Source: Branchiostoma floridae (Eukaryota > Chordata > Leptocardii > Amphioxiformes > Branchiostomatidae). Taken from it: 64,000 bases of DNA. A program made the translations under genes and the position numbers. Below, one piece after another: positions 23,501-35,600 of this stretch. The DNA lies in the NCBI RefSeq assembly GCF_000003815.2, contig NC_049982.1, positions 19,256,918 through 19,320,917 of the forward strand, read 5' to 3'. Every line of letters starts with the position of its first letter. Position 1 is the stretch's first letter. A model generated the notes under the pieces. The model made no database searches and was not told the DNA's origin. It saw nothing but the letters and a program-made list of their open reading frames with translations.

Positions 23501-25267
23501 GGTCGCCTTAGGCTAGTTTGACTACTAGTATATTATATAACACAGGTAATTTGTTGTCTATGATTCAGGATGGCTTGGAGACCACAGCCACTGCAAGTAT
23601 ACGCTCAGAGGTCATAAACCTAAAAGACGTGGACACTTCCATAGACACTAAGGTTTTAGGGGACACCATAGCAGAATATTTCATGACAAATCATCAAGGG
23701 CAGATGGAACAGGTGGGCTACAATTTCTTTGATCTGTTATTTTTACTTGCTTTTTTTTTAGAATCTTTTATGAAACAGTTTGGCTCAAAGTACACATGTA
23801 CCTTTGAATTAATTAATTTGAAGTAAAGCTTTAATAGTCAACATAACCAAATTAAGCATCAGTTCAAATGGTTTGAAAATAGAAAAAGGTATCATAATGT
23901 ACCAGCTGTACTGATATAAAATGTCCTTCTTGCCGAGATGGTGTTGAAGAAAAATATCATTTTCTATAACATTTTGTATCATGTACAACTGTCAAGCGAT
24001 AAAGTTTGTTCATTTATTCATCTCCAATCAACACAAAAGATTGCATGTCCATTTTTCCACAGGTATGTGATGTGGACCCCACCAGTGAGGCCTTATACCC
24101 AGGTGTTGGCAAAATTGCAGAAGAGCTGAAGGTAGGGTGATGTGGTGTGGAATGGGTTTAGCTAATCTCTTCCTTCAAAGCTATAGCCTAAAGTCTTAAC
24201 TGCTAAATGCTGATAATATTGTAAATATTGGTCAATTGGATCAGTCATGAACATTGTGATTCACACAAGATATTGTATAATGGACTGGAACTACATGTAT
24301 AACTTGCTCAGCTAATGAACAACTCCAGAATAAAGAACTTGGGGAGCATACTAAAGATGGGGTTTGTGTGAGGTAGAAGTGTTTTATATTAAAGTTTGCC
24401 AAGCATGGAAGTAATGTATCAATCTTTCTATTTCTGTTCCAGTCTTGGGAGTGGGTTTATGGGAAAACACCTCCTTTCAACATCTGTTTGAGAAAACCTG
24501 TCAATGGATTAGCTGTGGTAAGCTGCATGTGCACACTTTCCATTACATATATGTGTATATTTGACATTAACCTATATTGAATTTTGTCATATAAAGCAAG
24601 CCACTTACACATGTTGTTTCTCTTATTGATTTTATGTTACTCTCAGAAATGTAATAATTAATAACACATTTCCTTTATTGTTTTACCCCAGCCCCTAGGT
24701 GTGTACATGAAGGTAAAAAAGGGAGTCATAGTAGACTCTTACATGGAGTGTCCCTTACTGTGGGTGTCAGAGGGAGTCATCCAGGATATAGGGTATTCCA
24801 TGAGAGGTAGATTATGTTTTACATTTATCTGAAGGGTTCCACAAGGCAGCACTGGGGACCTGTACTGCTCACTATCATGGGGAATGTTATTTTACATTCA
24901 TGTTTCATTGTAGCACCCTTGCAAAGATTTGAAGGGAATGGTGGTTGTAATGTTGGATCCTAGATTTTCTTAGCTGTAAGTATTTGTGATTGGTAATATC
25001 TAAAACCCATGACTGCATGACATCTTCTTATAAAAATTTGCAATTGAAAATTGGTTGAAAGGTCCTTACATATAAATAAACAGTGCATTTAGTGAGTTCT
25101 GTCATCAACTACATGTATTGTATATTGCCCATACAGGAAGAAGATTCCGTGCAGTGGACGTTCAGGCAGGGCTGGAGAAGTCTTTACAATCTTACAGGAG
25201 AATGTCAGATGACGAGCGACAGTTTGCTGAGAGACTCGGTCAATTTATTGTTGACAAACTTGTATAA
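20505..25267 (+). CDS. LIPT1: Lipoyltransferase 1, mitochondrial
   Basis: Eleven exons join in frame to 434 aa: 20505-20774, 21170-21228, 21870-21933, 22176-22286, 22513-22671, 22842-22949, 23569-23712, 24063-24131, 24443-24517, 24692-24806, 25137-25267. The enzyme transfers lipoyl groups to E2 and H subunits of mitochondrial dehydrogenases and the glycine cleavage system. Visible family motifs are [21 protein letters not shown] (about 156-168), [19 protein letters not shown] with the putative lipoyl-AMP-binding Lys at about 228, and [11 protein letters not shown]. Exon 1 encodes an Arg/Ser/Thr-rich leader suited to mitochondrial import. The protein is longer than human LIPT1 (373 aa), mostly at the N-terminus. 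Vertebrate LIPT1 has its coding region in essentially one exon, whereas this gene is highly split. A second copy is at 48199. Confidence 0.92.
21255..21758. repeat. GTGA microsatellite with higher-order units
   Basis: The array of GTGA/GAGT tetramers lies in LIPT1 intron 2. It is interrupted at least three times by a longer unit that includes GAGAGTAAATGGGTGGGTG, TCAGGAAGTAAGTAAGTG and AATGAAAGGGGATGAG, so it is a tetramer array inside a longer repeating unit. The apparent Thr-His-Ser-Leu reading frame on the other strand is an artefact of the repeat. Confidence 0.95.
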
Positions 25268-26341
25268 CGATGAAAAATATCTGTGCTCAATTTTTGTAAA
25301 CTTGTAGATGATGGACTGTGACATGCTGAAAAATTAAAGGCAAGAAATTCAACACAATTTGGGAATGAATGGTGCCTTAATTCATGTGAATCTGTATGTT
25401 TCCTCTGGTGCCTAAGCTTGTTGCTGGCTTGGATTCCAGCCGCAATATAGCTCCCGAGTCTCTTCTCTCCTCTTCACAATTACGAAGAGGAGAGAAGAGA
25501 CTCGGGAGCTATATTATGGCTGGATACAAGGCTACCTGTTGCTATGTGGAGAAAGCATTTTTGAAACAAATCTTAATTCATTTTAAGGAAATAGCATTTG
25601 TTGCTATGATGCAATCAACTTCATGCACAGTGACTGAACAACATGAGGCTATGACCTACGTGGGCTGTTAGTTGAGCACGTAAAACTGCCCATAAAACAA
25701 AGTCAATCAGCCAACCCTCTAAATTATTTGGTACTGTATCTCTCAAATTATCTTCATGTGGTGACGTCAGCTAGTAAGTGCGTACATCAGCAGTCCTGAT
25801 CTGGATTGCACACTGTCTTTACAGTTACATTGTACTTATTCTGACTTACCCAGTTCCACCAATACAAAATACAGGTTCCTCCAGGCAATTCCAAATGACA
25901 AGATCTAGAGTGACCACTAACAATGGAACAACACAATCACTAGCACATTGTATTACAAGACAAGAAATGTTTCCGTGAACAGTTCATATGAAATACAATA
26001 ATGGCTGCAGTCTCATCACCAATCACAGATAACTTAATAATCGCAAAGGATATATTGGCCAGCACAAGGCTACTTGCTTCAAATGCAGTATAATATATAT
26101 ATATGGATTAACCAAATTACTGAAATATCGTGTACAGTGTACATTTTATGCTCAGCCTGGTATTAAACAATCAATACTTGATGACCATGATTAAACCATG
26201 AGATGCACGTCAATTGGTGAGAAAAATGCAAGCAAACACGTCATCATACCGGTGTATACTAACACATCAGGTGAGCGGCACACACTGACTGAGCTGACTG
26301 TATCAAGATTCATCCAAAAAGCCACGTTTCAACACACAATC
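25268..26341. other. Intergenic, LIPT1 3' end to small gene
   Basis: An ATTAAA near 25334 may serve LIPT1. The main structure is the long hairpin at 25434-25525. The rest is AT-rich and shows no supported gene. Confidence 0.5.
25434..25525. repeat. Long near-perfect hairpin, 32-bp perfect core
   Basis: The left arm 25444-25475 (from AATATAGCTCCCGAG to CCTCTTC) is the exact reverse complement of 25484-25515, with an 8-nt loop ACAATTAC. Beyond a 2-nt mismatch the arms continue to pair (CCAGCC with GGCTGG), for about 40 paired bases in all. One strand of the stem is almost pure pyrimidine in its loop-proximal half. It is about 170-260 bp past the LIPT1 stop, so it may be in the 3' UTR or just beyond. 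The second copy at 52721-52812 keeps both arms exactly. Confidence 0.95.
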
Positions 26342-27436
26342 ATGGCAGAGGTGGGTTCAACACAAAGTTTTTGACATTTGTTCATCAATAAGAATGTTGT
26401 TTTGCAAATTTCTTGAACAAGCAATCTCAAAACACTGGCTTTAACAAGCCAATAAGGACTTAAGTGGAAATGGGGAGGACAAAAAGGAGCTAAGATATAA
26501 CGTTATAAAGTGTTTCTTGTTTGATACTTAGATGTAGCAGTCTGCATTGTGTGGAAAAGTAGATTGTTCAAAAAAGGTACATTCGGTTGTGCTGTTCAAA
26601 AAAGCAAACTTATAGATACTGGAATCCTTCCATGGGCCTGTTTTTAACGACAGGCTGCAGAAACATCACAGGAAATACAGGTAGTGCCAGAAGAGCCATC
26701 TGCAGAAAAGCCAACAGACAATCCACAGGAAACATCCCAGGAGACGCAGCAGCAGCCAAAGGCCTCAGGAGGAGCCAGTGGTGGACTATTTGACCTGATA
26801 AAGATGCTCAAAGGCTCGGAGGGCAAGTCCAAGACCAAAGTGAGTACTAATGATAATGATTGCACAAAAAACAACCTTGACCTCAACGGGGTCTCAGCAT
26901 ATTTTCCTGTTGTCTATACCAAGAAATTGATGAATCTATTATACACAATTTATTTTTGAGAAGAAAGCAGCATGTCAACCAGAGAATGGCATGTATTCCA
27001 TTATCATAGTTTTCTACAGATGGAAAAATATGGTATGTTCTGAACCCTTAGGAAGCAAACGGAGAACCTGACAAGTACTCAAAGAAGATGCTTGAAAAGA
27101 GTCGGGCAAAGAAGAAGAAGCAAGAGAAAGTAGGTGCCTTTTTAGAATCATTTATCTATTGGGATTTTTCAGATCATTCTGTCCATATCTTCATTTTCAA
27201 AAAACTATATTTTTGCTTTGTTTTGAAGCAGTCGTTCCTAAAAATATTCTTCAAACTTTATGAACAGCTGAACACATAGATATCAGATGCTTCTTACATA
27301 TGACTGTTGTTTCTATTATTTGTTGGAATGTGAAGACAGAATTTTACTAAATATATGTTTGTTGTGGGTTCAGGCAGCTGCAGAGGCTGCAGCAGGAAAG
27401 ATTGACCATGGAGGTTGGGAGAGCATCTTGCGATGA
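26342..27436 (+). CDS. Small charged protein, 111 aa, unrecognised
   Basis: Four exons are proposed: 26342-26350 (MAE only), 26654-26839, 27052-27129 and 27374-27436 (TGA), all phase 0 with GT-AG junctions. The protein has an acidic Gln/Glu/Pro-rich N-terminus (to about residue 40), a Gly/Ser hinge, a short hydrophobic patch LFDLIKMLKG, a strongly basic helix (KKMLEKSRAKKKKQEK) and a C-terminus AAGKIDHGGWESILR. There is no signal peptide or membrane segment. The basic helix could bind nucleic acid or a coiled-coil partner. I do not recognise the family. All four exons stay in frame in the second copy at 53631. The 9-nt first exon is the weakest part of the model; the other three are well supported by phase and duplication. 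Confidence 0.65.
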
Positions 27437-29642
27437 GGCCCAGCTGGGCAGGACTGTTAGGTTTTTCGCCTGTCGCCATGAAGTCTTACAATAATATACG
27501 TACGATTCCCTCTTACGAGTCATTTTGGTAGACCTGCTCAAATCAACATTGTGTTAACTTTATGATTTGCACCAGCATATCTGGTTTCTGGTAGGCTGAA
27601 GGATTGCAAAATTGCACATAAATTCAAGATACATTGTATGTTGTAAGACACATATCATATCAGAGAGACAATATTATATGCTAGAACCAGTTTGATTCAA
27701 CATTTCCGCAGTGTTCATATCTCTGTAACAAAATTATTTTCTGTCCTCTCCGTTACAGCTACAAAATATTTTCAATCGAGTACTGTATGCATGGCCAGCA
27801 TTGTTCTCATTTTATCTTAGCTTTTATGACTGGAGCTGTGTAATGTGGCTGGCACACATGCATCGTAAAAAGAACACCAATGAATGAAACTAGTATATTG
27901 TTTTGTACATTGCATTAGTTTTTAAAGGACATCTTGTATGATAATGAACATTGAGTCTAACATAGCCTACTAAATTTCTTTTGTTGAGGGCTACTCATTC
28001 TTCCACACAGTTGTTCTGTGGCCTTAAATATACCTGCATGGGAGAATGAGGGCTTACTGTACATGTGATATTGTCAGGCACTGATGTCACATCCGTTCTT
28101 TAATTTTGCATGTTAACATATGATATACTAGTAGTAAAAATGTATCGCATTAATGGATCTTGAGTCATTTGATAGACAGAAATGAAAAGGCTCAGGTGTG
28201 AACTGCCCCGTTACCATACAATTGAGAGCTCAGTGCTGTCTCTACAGTGCTGGGAGTGTAACGTTAACCTGCCTGTCCAGTTCATTAGGGTAGGCAGGGG
28301 GATTTTTATGGGGTTGGATTAGGTAAACTCAAAAGTCCGACTGAAAAGAGAGGCTGACCATGTTAAGGTGTAAACTGTAAAGGATGAATTGGAAACCAAA
28401 ATTGTATTCAAGATGTGAAACAATGCAATTTGAAACGCCCCTCACACACATACATGTATCATATGGTCCTATAAAAAAACCTTGTAAGGCAAAATCAAAG
28501 AGAAGCTAAGCTTAAGCTTTTATTCCCAACTGTAAATTTCCACAATCCTCAAATTCTTAATGTATGGGCCATATATAGCTTGATTGACATATTTTACGAC
28601 AAGCCATGATATGAGTCAAGTTACATGTACATGTAAAAGCAGGTTTGGGCTACATTAAGGCACTTGTTGATTAAGTCCCCTCTTTAAGTCCTAGACATCC
28701 TTAATTCTAACACAATTGCTTCATCCCCACATTTTGCAACACAGCTGTATAAGAGTTATTTAACAAATTGGATATTCTTGGAGATGTGAACTTGGAGGTG
28801 CTCAAGGTCTGATAATGAGAGAGATGAGTGGAAAGCTTTGAATGTGATTTTGCTTTCAACTGTTATGCAAAATAAAAGAAATAAAAGGAAAATTGAGAAA
28901 GAATTTGCCTCTTCAGTGTGACAGACAGAAAATATGACAAGCTGTGCTGTTTTTTAAAACATTTTGTCCATGCTTTCAGCTGAGCTATCAGCATATTATT
29001 AAAGTTGGTCCAATAGAGATCTTTCTTGTGGTCTAATATTGACAACATTGCCATTTTGAGGTAATACATTGTATATCCAAAATGTATATCCTTTATGTGT
29101 TAAAAGAAATATCTGACAAATTTGTAGAATTTTATTGCTAAATAAATGTAATATTCTGATCTGATATTTCAACAAAATTTACAGAAAATTCACTGTAACT
29201 ATCATCATAAGGTTCAACTTTCAGAGCATTGCCAAACTCAATAACAAAAACAGAATAGAAAGCAGCATAATAAACTACCTCATAGATGACTTATTCTTGT
29301 ACACAAGAATCACTTTAAAGAAAGTATTCTTGATATCAAGGACATTATACAATGTCTATGATATTATATAATGTACTATCTGTATCTGTATCTATATGGC
29401 CGGTATAACCGTTGTTCGGCGTAACACACCAGCTTTGTAGATACGCAGCTGGTTATATTACACTGAACGATTAAGTCTTGCATATGCAGAACATGAAATT
29501 TTAATAATCTGTTCATCTTAACAAAAGAAGGCATTGATCAAGAAAGCAGAGCAGCTTGGTCATGTTTCTGTTGTAGTTCACCCAGTTGTGTTTGACTGTT
29601 GTAGTGGAAATGTTGTTTTGTGGCCAGGACAGTCTTTGGTCC
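27437..29642. other. Convergent 3' region
   Basis: The small gene (+) and CNDP2-like gene (-) converge here. TTTATT at 29131-29136 reads AATAAA on the minus strand, a plausible CNDP2 poly(A) signal with a 3' UTR of about 0.5 kb. No further gene is seen. Confidence 0.45.
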
Positions 29643-32600
29643 TCACTCCAGCTGGGCCACCTCGTGGAGGTAGGCAGCCAGCAGTTTGGTCTGTAGGAGG
29701 AAGTGTCGACATGTTAGTGCTTGTCCAAACAGCAAATCAAGTCTATGATCATAAAGAAAAGAAGCGAGAATCATTGTCCGTTTGAAATCATACAGGTAAA
29801 CATGATGTGGGGCTTTTTGTTTCAAAGGCAAACCTACATTACCAACTTAAGTAAAAATTAACAATTTCTGGTAAAGAACTGATCTCAGTTTTGGGGCAGA
29901 GGTTGAAATCTTGGTTTAAAAATCAATTCAAAAAAGCTATGATTACAACAAAGTAATACTTTCTTGAAATAGCAAACAAACAGATTTGTAAAAATCTACA
30001 ACATGTTTTTTTTTTAAGATTAAAAAACTGATGTACGTTAGTTGTACTATAACCTCAATAAGCAATAAGCAGCTCTGTATTATGATCTATTTGCCATGTA
30101 ACCTTTTAGACCTACCCCCATAATATAGTTTTTCTTGTTGAACTTTTCATTCTGGGAATGAGCCCCATCATCGCATGCACCCATTGGGAGAAGCATCACG
30201 TTTTTCCCCGTCACGTCCGCAAATGTCAACGTCACTGGAATACTACATCCATCCCGAGTCAAATCTGGCTCCATGCCCCAAACTAATAGATGAAATAGAG
30301 AACACACATATCAATAAAGGCATGACTACGTACCCCTTGGATGTAGTTCTTCCGATCAAATTTCTCGTTTTGGGAGTGTGCGCCGTCGTCACAGGCACCC
30401 ATGGGAAGAAGCATAACGTTCTTGCCAGTGACCTCTTGGAAGGTCAAGGTCACAGGGATACTCCCACCCTCGCGAGTCAAGTCAGGCTCACAGTTCCAAA
30501 CTGTTAACAGGGTGGATCAGAAGGTATTTCAAAATCTTCATTGAAATTGTGACCTGCATCTATGTACATTTCAAATCAGCATATTCTGAGAGCATTTGAG
30601 GACAAAGATTTCACTATATTGACATATCTGCATATTCTGAAATGTACCAACCAAAGTAAAAAATGTTATACAATGTATCACAAGATCAGGCCAAAAGTTT
30701 GTAACTAGAATTACTTGATCGTCTGTGGCACAGATGACCCACCTGCTGAAAAATACAGATTTAGGAATGTCCTCTAATTATAATGAGACCTCTATAATAT
30801 TTTGTTAAAATGTATGACGTGGTATGTAACTCACCAGTCTTGGTTGCCTTGCGCCCAGCGATGTAGTGAGGATGGTTGAAGTCACTCACCCACGGCTTAC
30901 CCCCATGCCCCATGGTGACACTGGAACCAAGACAAAACAGAAACTGAAAACTGCAACAGTTTTTATAGGAAGACAAGTTCATCCAGCAACAAATGTTATT
31001 AAAAAAATGGTTTTAATTGAAAAAAAAGAACAAACCTGACTGGGAAAAAATCCATACATTGTTGTATCAATATTCCTTACTTATTTCCAAACTGGAGCTT
31101 GGCCAGGCATTATAAAAGAGGGAACAAAAATGATATAAAAGATGACAAAACACACAAAACTTAGATGTTAAGAAAATTAGCTATATGACCATAGTTATGT
31201 GTATATTTCTTGAAAAAAAAACAAAATTTTTTTTCCTTTCGGTACTTTTTGTTCCTGCAAACAGTTGGCCAGGCCCCAATTTGGACATGTGACTGCAGCC
31301 GTACCTGATCTGGTTAGGGCTGCCGCTGTCCTTGTGCAGTTTGTTGAGGTAGTCCACTACACACTTCTCCACCTGGTCAGGCAGCATGTCAGGCACCAGG
31401 CGCAGGGAGAACTTCCCAATCACCTTCCGTGGGATCACAGTCTTGGCACCAGCACCGTCAAACGAACCCTCGATACCTGCAGTCAGGGGAAACAGAAATC
31501 CATCAACAATGTCAATGATTGGCTTGTGTAAACTCTACTCAAAACTTTTGTTCATCTTTAAGCATCAGATCCCTTTATTACAACATAATGATATATGTCA
31601 CCATGTACCATCTGCTCCACACTGCAGTAACTATTTACAGTAGTGTTGGCCGTATGGTCCATATACACAGAGTAACTCAATCAGAAAAGATCCAAATGTC
31701 ATTTTCTGTTTTTGTAAACATTTGTTATGCTTTCATTTACAATATAAGGAATTTGTATTCAATCTAACTGGACTGTACCATGCAGGGAGAGGGTGGGGAA
31801 CCTCCAGCGGTGCATGAGGATCTTTGCCTTGGTGTCGTGCAGGAGACGTTTGTGTCCCAGGTCTGCCCTGTACGTCTCCTGTTCAGAACATACAATGGAC
31901 AATCAAGGTCAAAGTACAGTCGTCAAAGCAAAATCAGATAGTACCATACATGAGAATAAGAATCATTCCTGCATGTTTTGCTTATAGTACATGTAGGCAT
32001 CAAAAGGTTTCTTAAGTTTAATATTGAGGTTTCATGTCAATGTCAAGCCAAGATATTTCAGCCTAGTGTCTTGGAAACTAAGAGGATAGAAAAAAAATGA
32101 TGCTAAATTTAGGGCCCATGAAACTAACATAAATGGGGATTCCAAAATACTGTCATCCATGTCTCCTGACACAAGCAATCAGGAAAGAAAGAGAAAAAAT
32201 GACAAAGGAAGAGTTCACAGAATATTATGTGAATAGATACAAGAGCCTGACCAAGTCAAAGTCGATGGGGTCATATGACGCCAACTCCTCGTCTGTTACT
32301 GGGGCGACCATCTCGTTGATACCTGGCACCTTGATGTTTCCCTTTGTGTCCACCAGACTGGACATCAGACCTATCAGGTCAGTCATGGCCTCATGGCTGG
32401 ACATGGGGGGAGAATAATTTCTTAGTAATGACATATCTGTGATAACATACAGTGGAATTGAAAATTGCATGGGTGTACGCAGAGGGCCTTAAAATGTCTG
32501 GACAAATCCTGCACTAACTGGCTTTTTTCCATTAAAAAGAATGACTTTGATGACAGCGATGACAGAGGAAGTGTTCTTTGTTGTTTGAAGGAATTTCACA

Positions 32601-35600
32601 GAGCACATGGGTGTCAGGTAGTGGCATGTCCAATGCTATGATGTTTTTTGAAACAGATAATACTTCACGAGCTTTGTATACTAGACAATGCTGTTACACT
32701 TACACAGATCCACCAAACACACCAGAGTGCAGGTCCTTAGAAGCACACTGCACCTCCAGGAAGAAGTAACAGATCCCCCTGTAGGAAAGAAAATGTTAAG
32801 AAAGAATGAAACAAAGGCTTTAATCTCCATACACCAATGGCCTATAAATTAGAAAAAAATTGATAAGCTACAAGTACTAGTCAAAAGCCAAACTTAAAAC
32901 ATGTCTATGAGGCTAATAATGTTTAAGCCACAGTAAAACACATTCCAGTTACATGTACATGACTGTACATGTACATTGTGTATTGGCTAGGTTTGTTGAG
33001 ATGCTCAATACCAGTTGTGACAATATAAAGCAGAGTATTTGAAGCATCAGTCTGACATTGCATTTGACATCGCACTCTGGAGCTGTGTTGACCCACCTGA
33101 GTCCATATGTGATGCAGGGCTTGTTCTTCCCCAGCCAGTAGTTGTCAGAGATGCACACATAGTCGACATCCTGGGGAAGATTAACATTGTAATCAATAAA
33201 GATGCAAGAGGAAGCAGTCACATTGAGGAAATATATATGCAGTCATTGAAATTGAAACCTGGAATACAATGCAAAACTAACACATGAGAAACTTCTTAAG
33301 CACATACATATCTGAAGGGAATAGAGTAACATTTTTTATGGATAGCCTTTGCCTGCTTGTCCGTACCTTCAGGAAGGTGTCTTTCTTAGAGATCAGAAGA
33401 TCATCCAGCCCCTCCGACCCTGACTCCTCCATCCCCTCGAAGATGAACTGATAATGGAAAGACATTCATACATCATTTGTGAATCAGTGTAAATGCAGAA
33501 ACTTTGGCGGTGGTTTGATGTTCGTGTTTTTTGCGGTAGCCGCTTCACCAGGAACTTAAAACCACCGCGAACATTTTTCTATGGCAATAAGGGACTACAG
33601 TAGCCCGGGTACCATCCGGAAAGTAGTTCGCTCCGACGTTCATTATATACTATATACAGTCGCTTCTAGCTCTGACATTCATTATACACTATATACAGTC
33701 GCTTCTCTGTGTTTCCGTCTGGGAACGCGGACCATCTTAACGTCTGGAATCGTCCAAATTTTGGAAGCAGGGGCTGATTGGTCCCCACATGAGCGAATTA
33801 TGGAATGGGTTCAAGTGATATTCGAACCGGTGTTCCAACACCGGAAAAGCCCCACGTCATCTAGCTCATGTGGGCGCCGGCCTGTTGACATAGAACGAGT
33901 GCTCTAGAACCCATTCCTTGATTCGTTCATCAACTGGCGTCACCACCAAACGCAAGTCTCCAGACGGATAGCAGAAGCGAACATAGGAGCAAACTACTAT
34001 CCGGATGGTACCCAGGCTAGGACTACAGTGCATGGTGCTACCATGAACTTAAAACCACCGCGAAAAGTCCTTTTACCCGCTACCGCAAAATCAAATCCCC
34101 GCGAACTTAAATGCATTTACAGTATATCATCAACACCTGGATCTGTCATGTTCAGATTTCAAAGTTTTTAAAAGAACTGTTTAAGTTCTGACTGCTGTCC
34201 GCTACACGTACAAACAGATACAACAAAATCAGCACTTCACACCTTGAGATTGACTGGTATTTCCTGTCCGATCTTCTGGTAAGCCTCGATACAGTTCAAC
34301 CAGCCGAGTACGGGACCCTGGAAGGGACATTTAAGGTACATTTTGTTAACGATATATATGTATTACACATTCTGCATAAAAAGGCAATGTAAAGGGCTAA
34401 TTTTCGATTCTAGGAGAGAGAGAGAAATGGTTTGTTGACATTATTGACTTTAAAAACTCTAGCAGCACAAGAGGCTGAATTGTCGTTTTTTTTAGTCAGC
34501 ATTTCAACCACTAACTTAGCTATATAAAGGGATAAGCTTTTAGCTGTTATTTATTTAACCCGAATGTATTTAGATAACTTTTGAATGTAAAATTACAAAG
34601 AAGCATTTCCTATTTTCAAGATACAAGGTGTACATGATAAACGAGGAGATTATTTCATGAGTATTACATATTTTCACACAGTACCTTGTCATCTGTGGAG
34701 CCCCTGCCGTACATTTTGCCATCGACCTCTGTCAGAACAAATGGTTCAGTATCCCAGCCATCCTCCTGGATAAAATAGTGGGAGATAAACCAGATTTGTT
34801 AGATATCTTGAGCCAGCATGCACTTATTTCAACAAAAATAAATGTATTTAACAATCCAATTTCTTTTTTTATTGACCTTGCACGTGATATTCATCACTTT
34901 ATTTCAGCATTACCAGAGAGAACTGTCAGAACAAGTCCATATTATACAAATGTAGCTATATAGGATATAACTGGAAAAAGCAGTTGTACACGATAAGGAC
35001 ACTAATTTACTTGTTATTGTCACAATGTAAAAGTAGTTAAGATGTAAGTCAATATAAGAAATAATCATAATAATGTAAGAATTTATCATATTAAGAATTG
35101 TTATTGACTTGATCTAATGATGAGAAATTATGATGCTGAGACTTTCACAAAACATGGTGGACAGGTGCAACATGTAGATCTGAGTTAGTGTATAAAGACA
35201 AAAAGTCACCTTATGGGCAGGCTGCACATCCAGATGTCCATACACAGCAACAGTCTTCTTCTTGGGGTCCTTACCGAGGTATCCCAGAATGCAAGGCGGC
35301 AGGGGGATCTCAGACCCATCCGGATGTTTCTGCATCCCGAGCTCACAGAGCTCTACTGTAGCACCCAGGGCTTCAAGTTCCTGCAAAGATTGTGGGATCA
35401 TATGTTATAGAGGTTACTTACTATACATGGCACAATGCATCCGGAATAGAAAAAAAAATATGTGATGTGGCAAGGTTTTAGAGCCATAGAACAGTGGGCT
35501 ATGCAGAAACAGCAAGCAGTACCAAAATCATATCCAGTTGCTTGAGTAATTTTGGAATAAGCATAAATTATGAATGGATAATATCTAAACATTTTACAGG

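Larger units (their letters stand above)
17628..32672 (+). repeat. Segmental duplication, copy 1 (15.0 kb)
   Basis: This block matches 45433-63068 in the same orientation, covering dermatopontin-2, LIPT1, the small gene and the 3' half of CNDP2. The right boundary is sharp: both copies read TTCACGAG and then diverge (32673 against 63069). The left boundary in copy 2 coincides with an N gap, so it cannot be placed exactly. Confidence 0.97.

Noticed and set aside
29534-29785. 83-codon plus-strand frame, also present in copy 2
   Set aside because: It is antisense to the last CNDP2 exon, which explains its conservation between copies.
30116-30500. Exons 13a and 13b both included in one CNDP2 mRNA
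   Set aside because: 13a ends in phase 0 while 13b begins in phase 1, so joining them breaks the frame.
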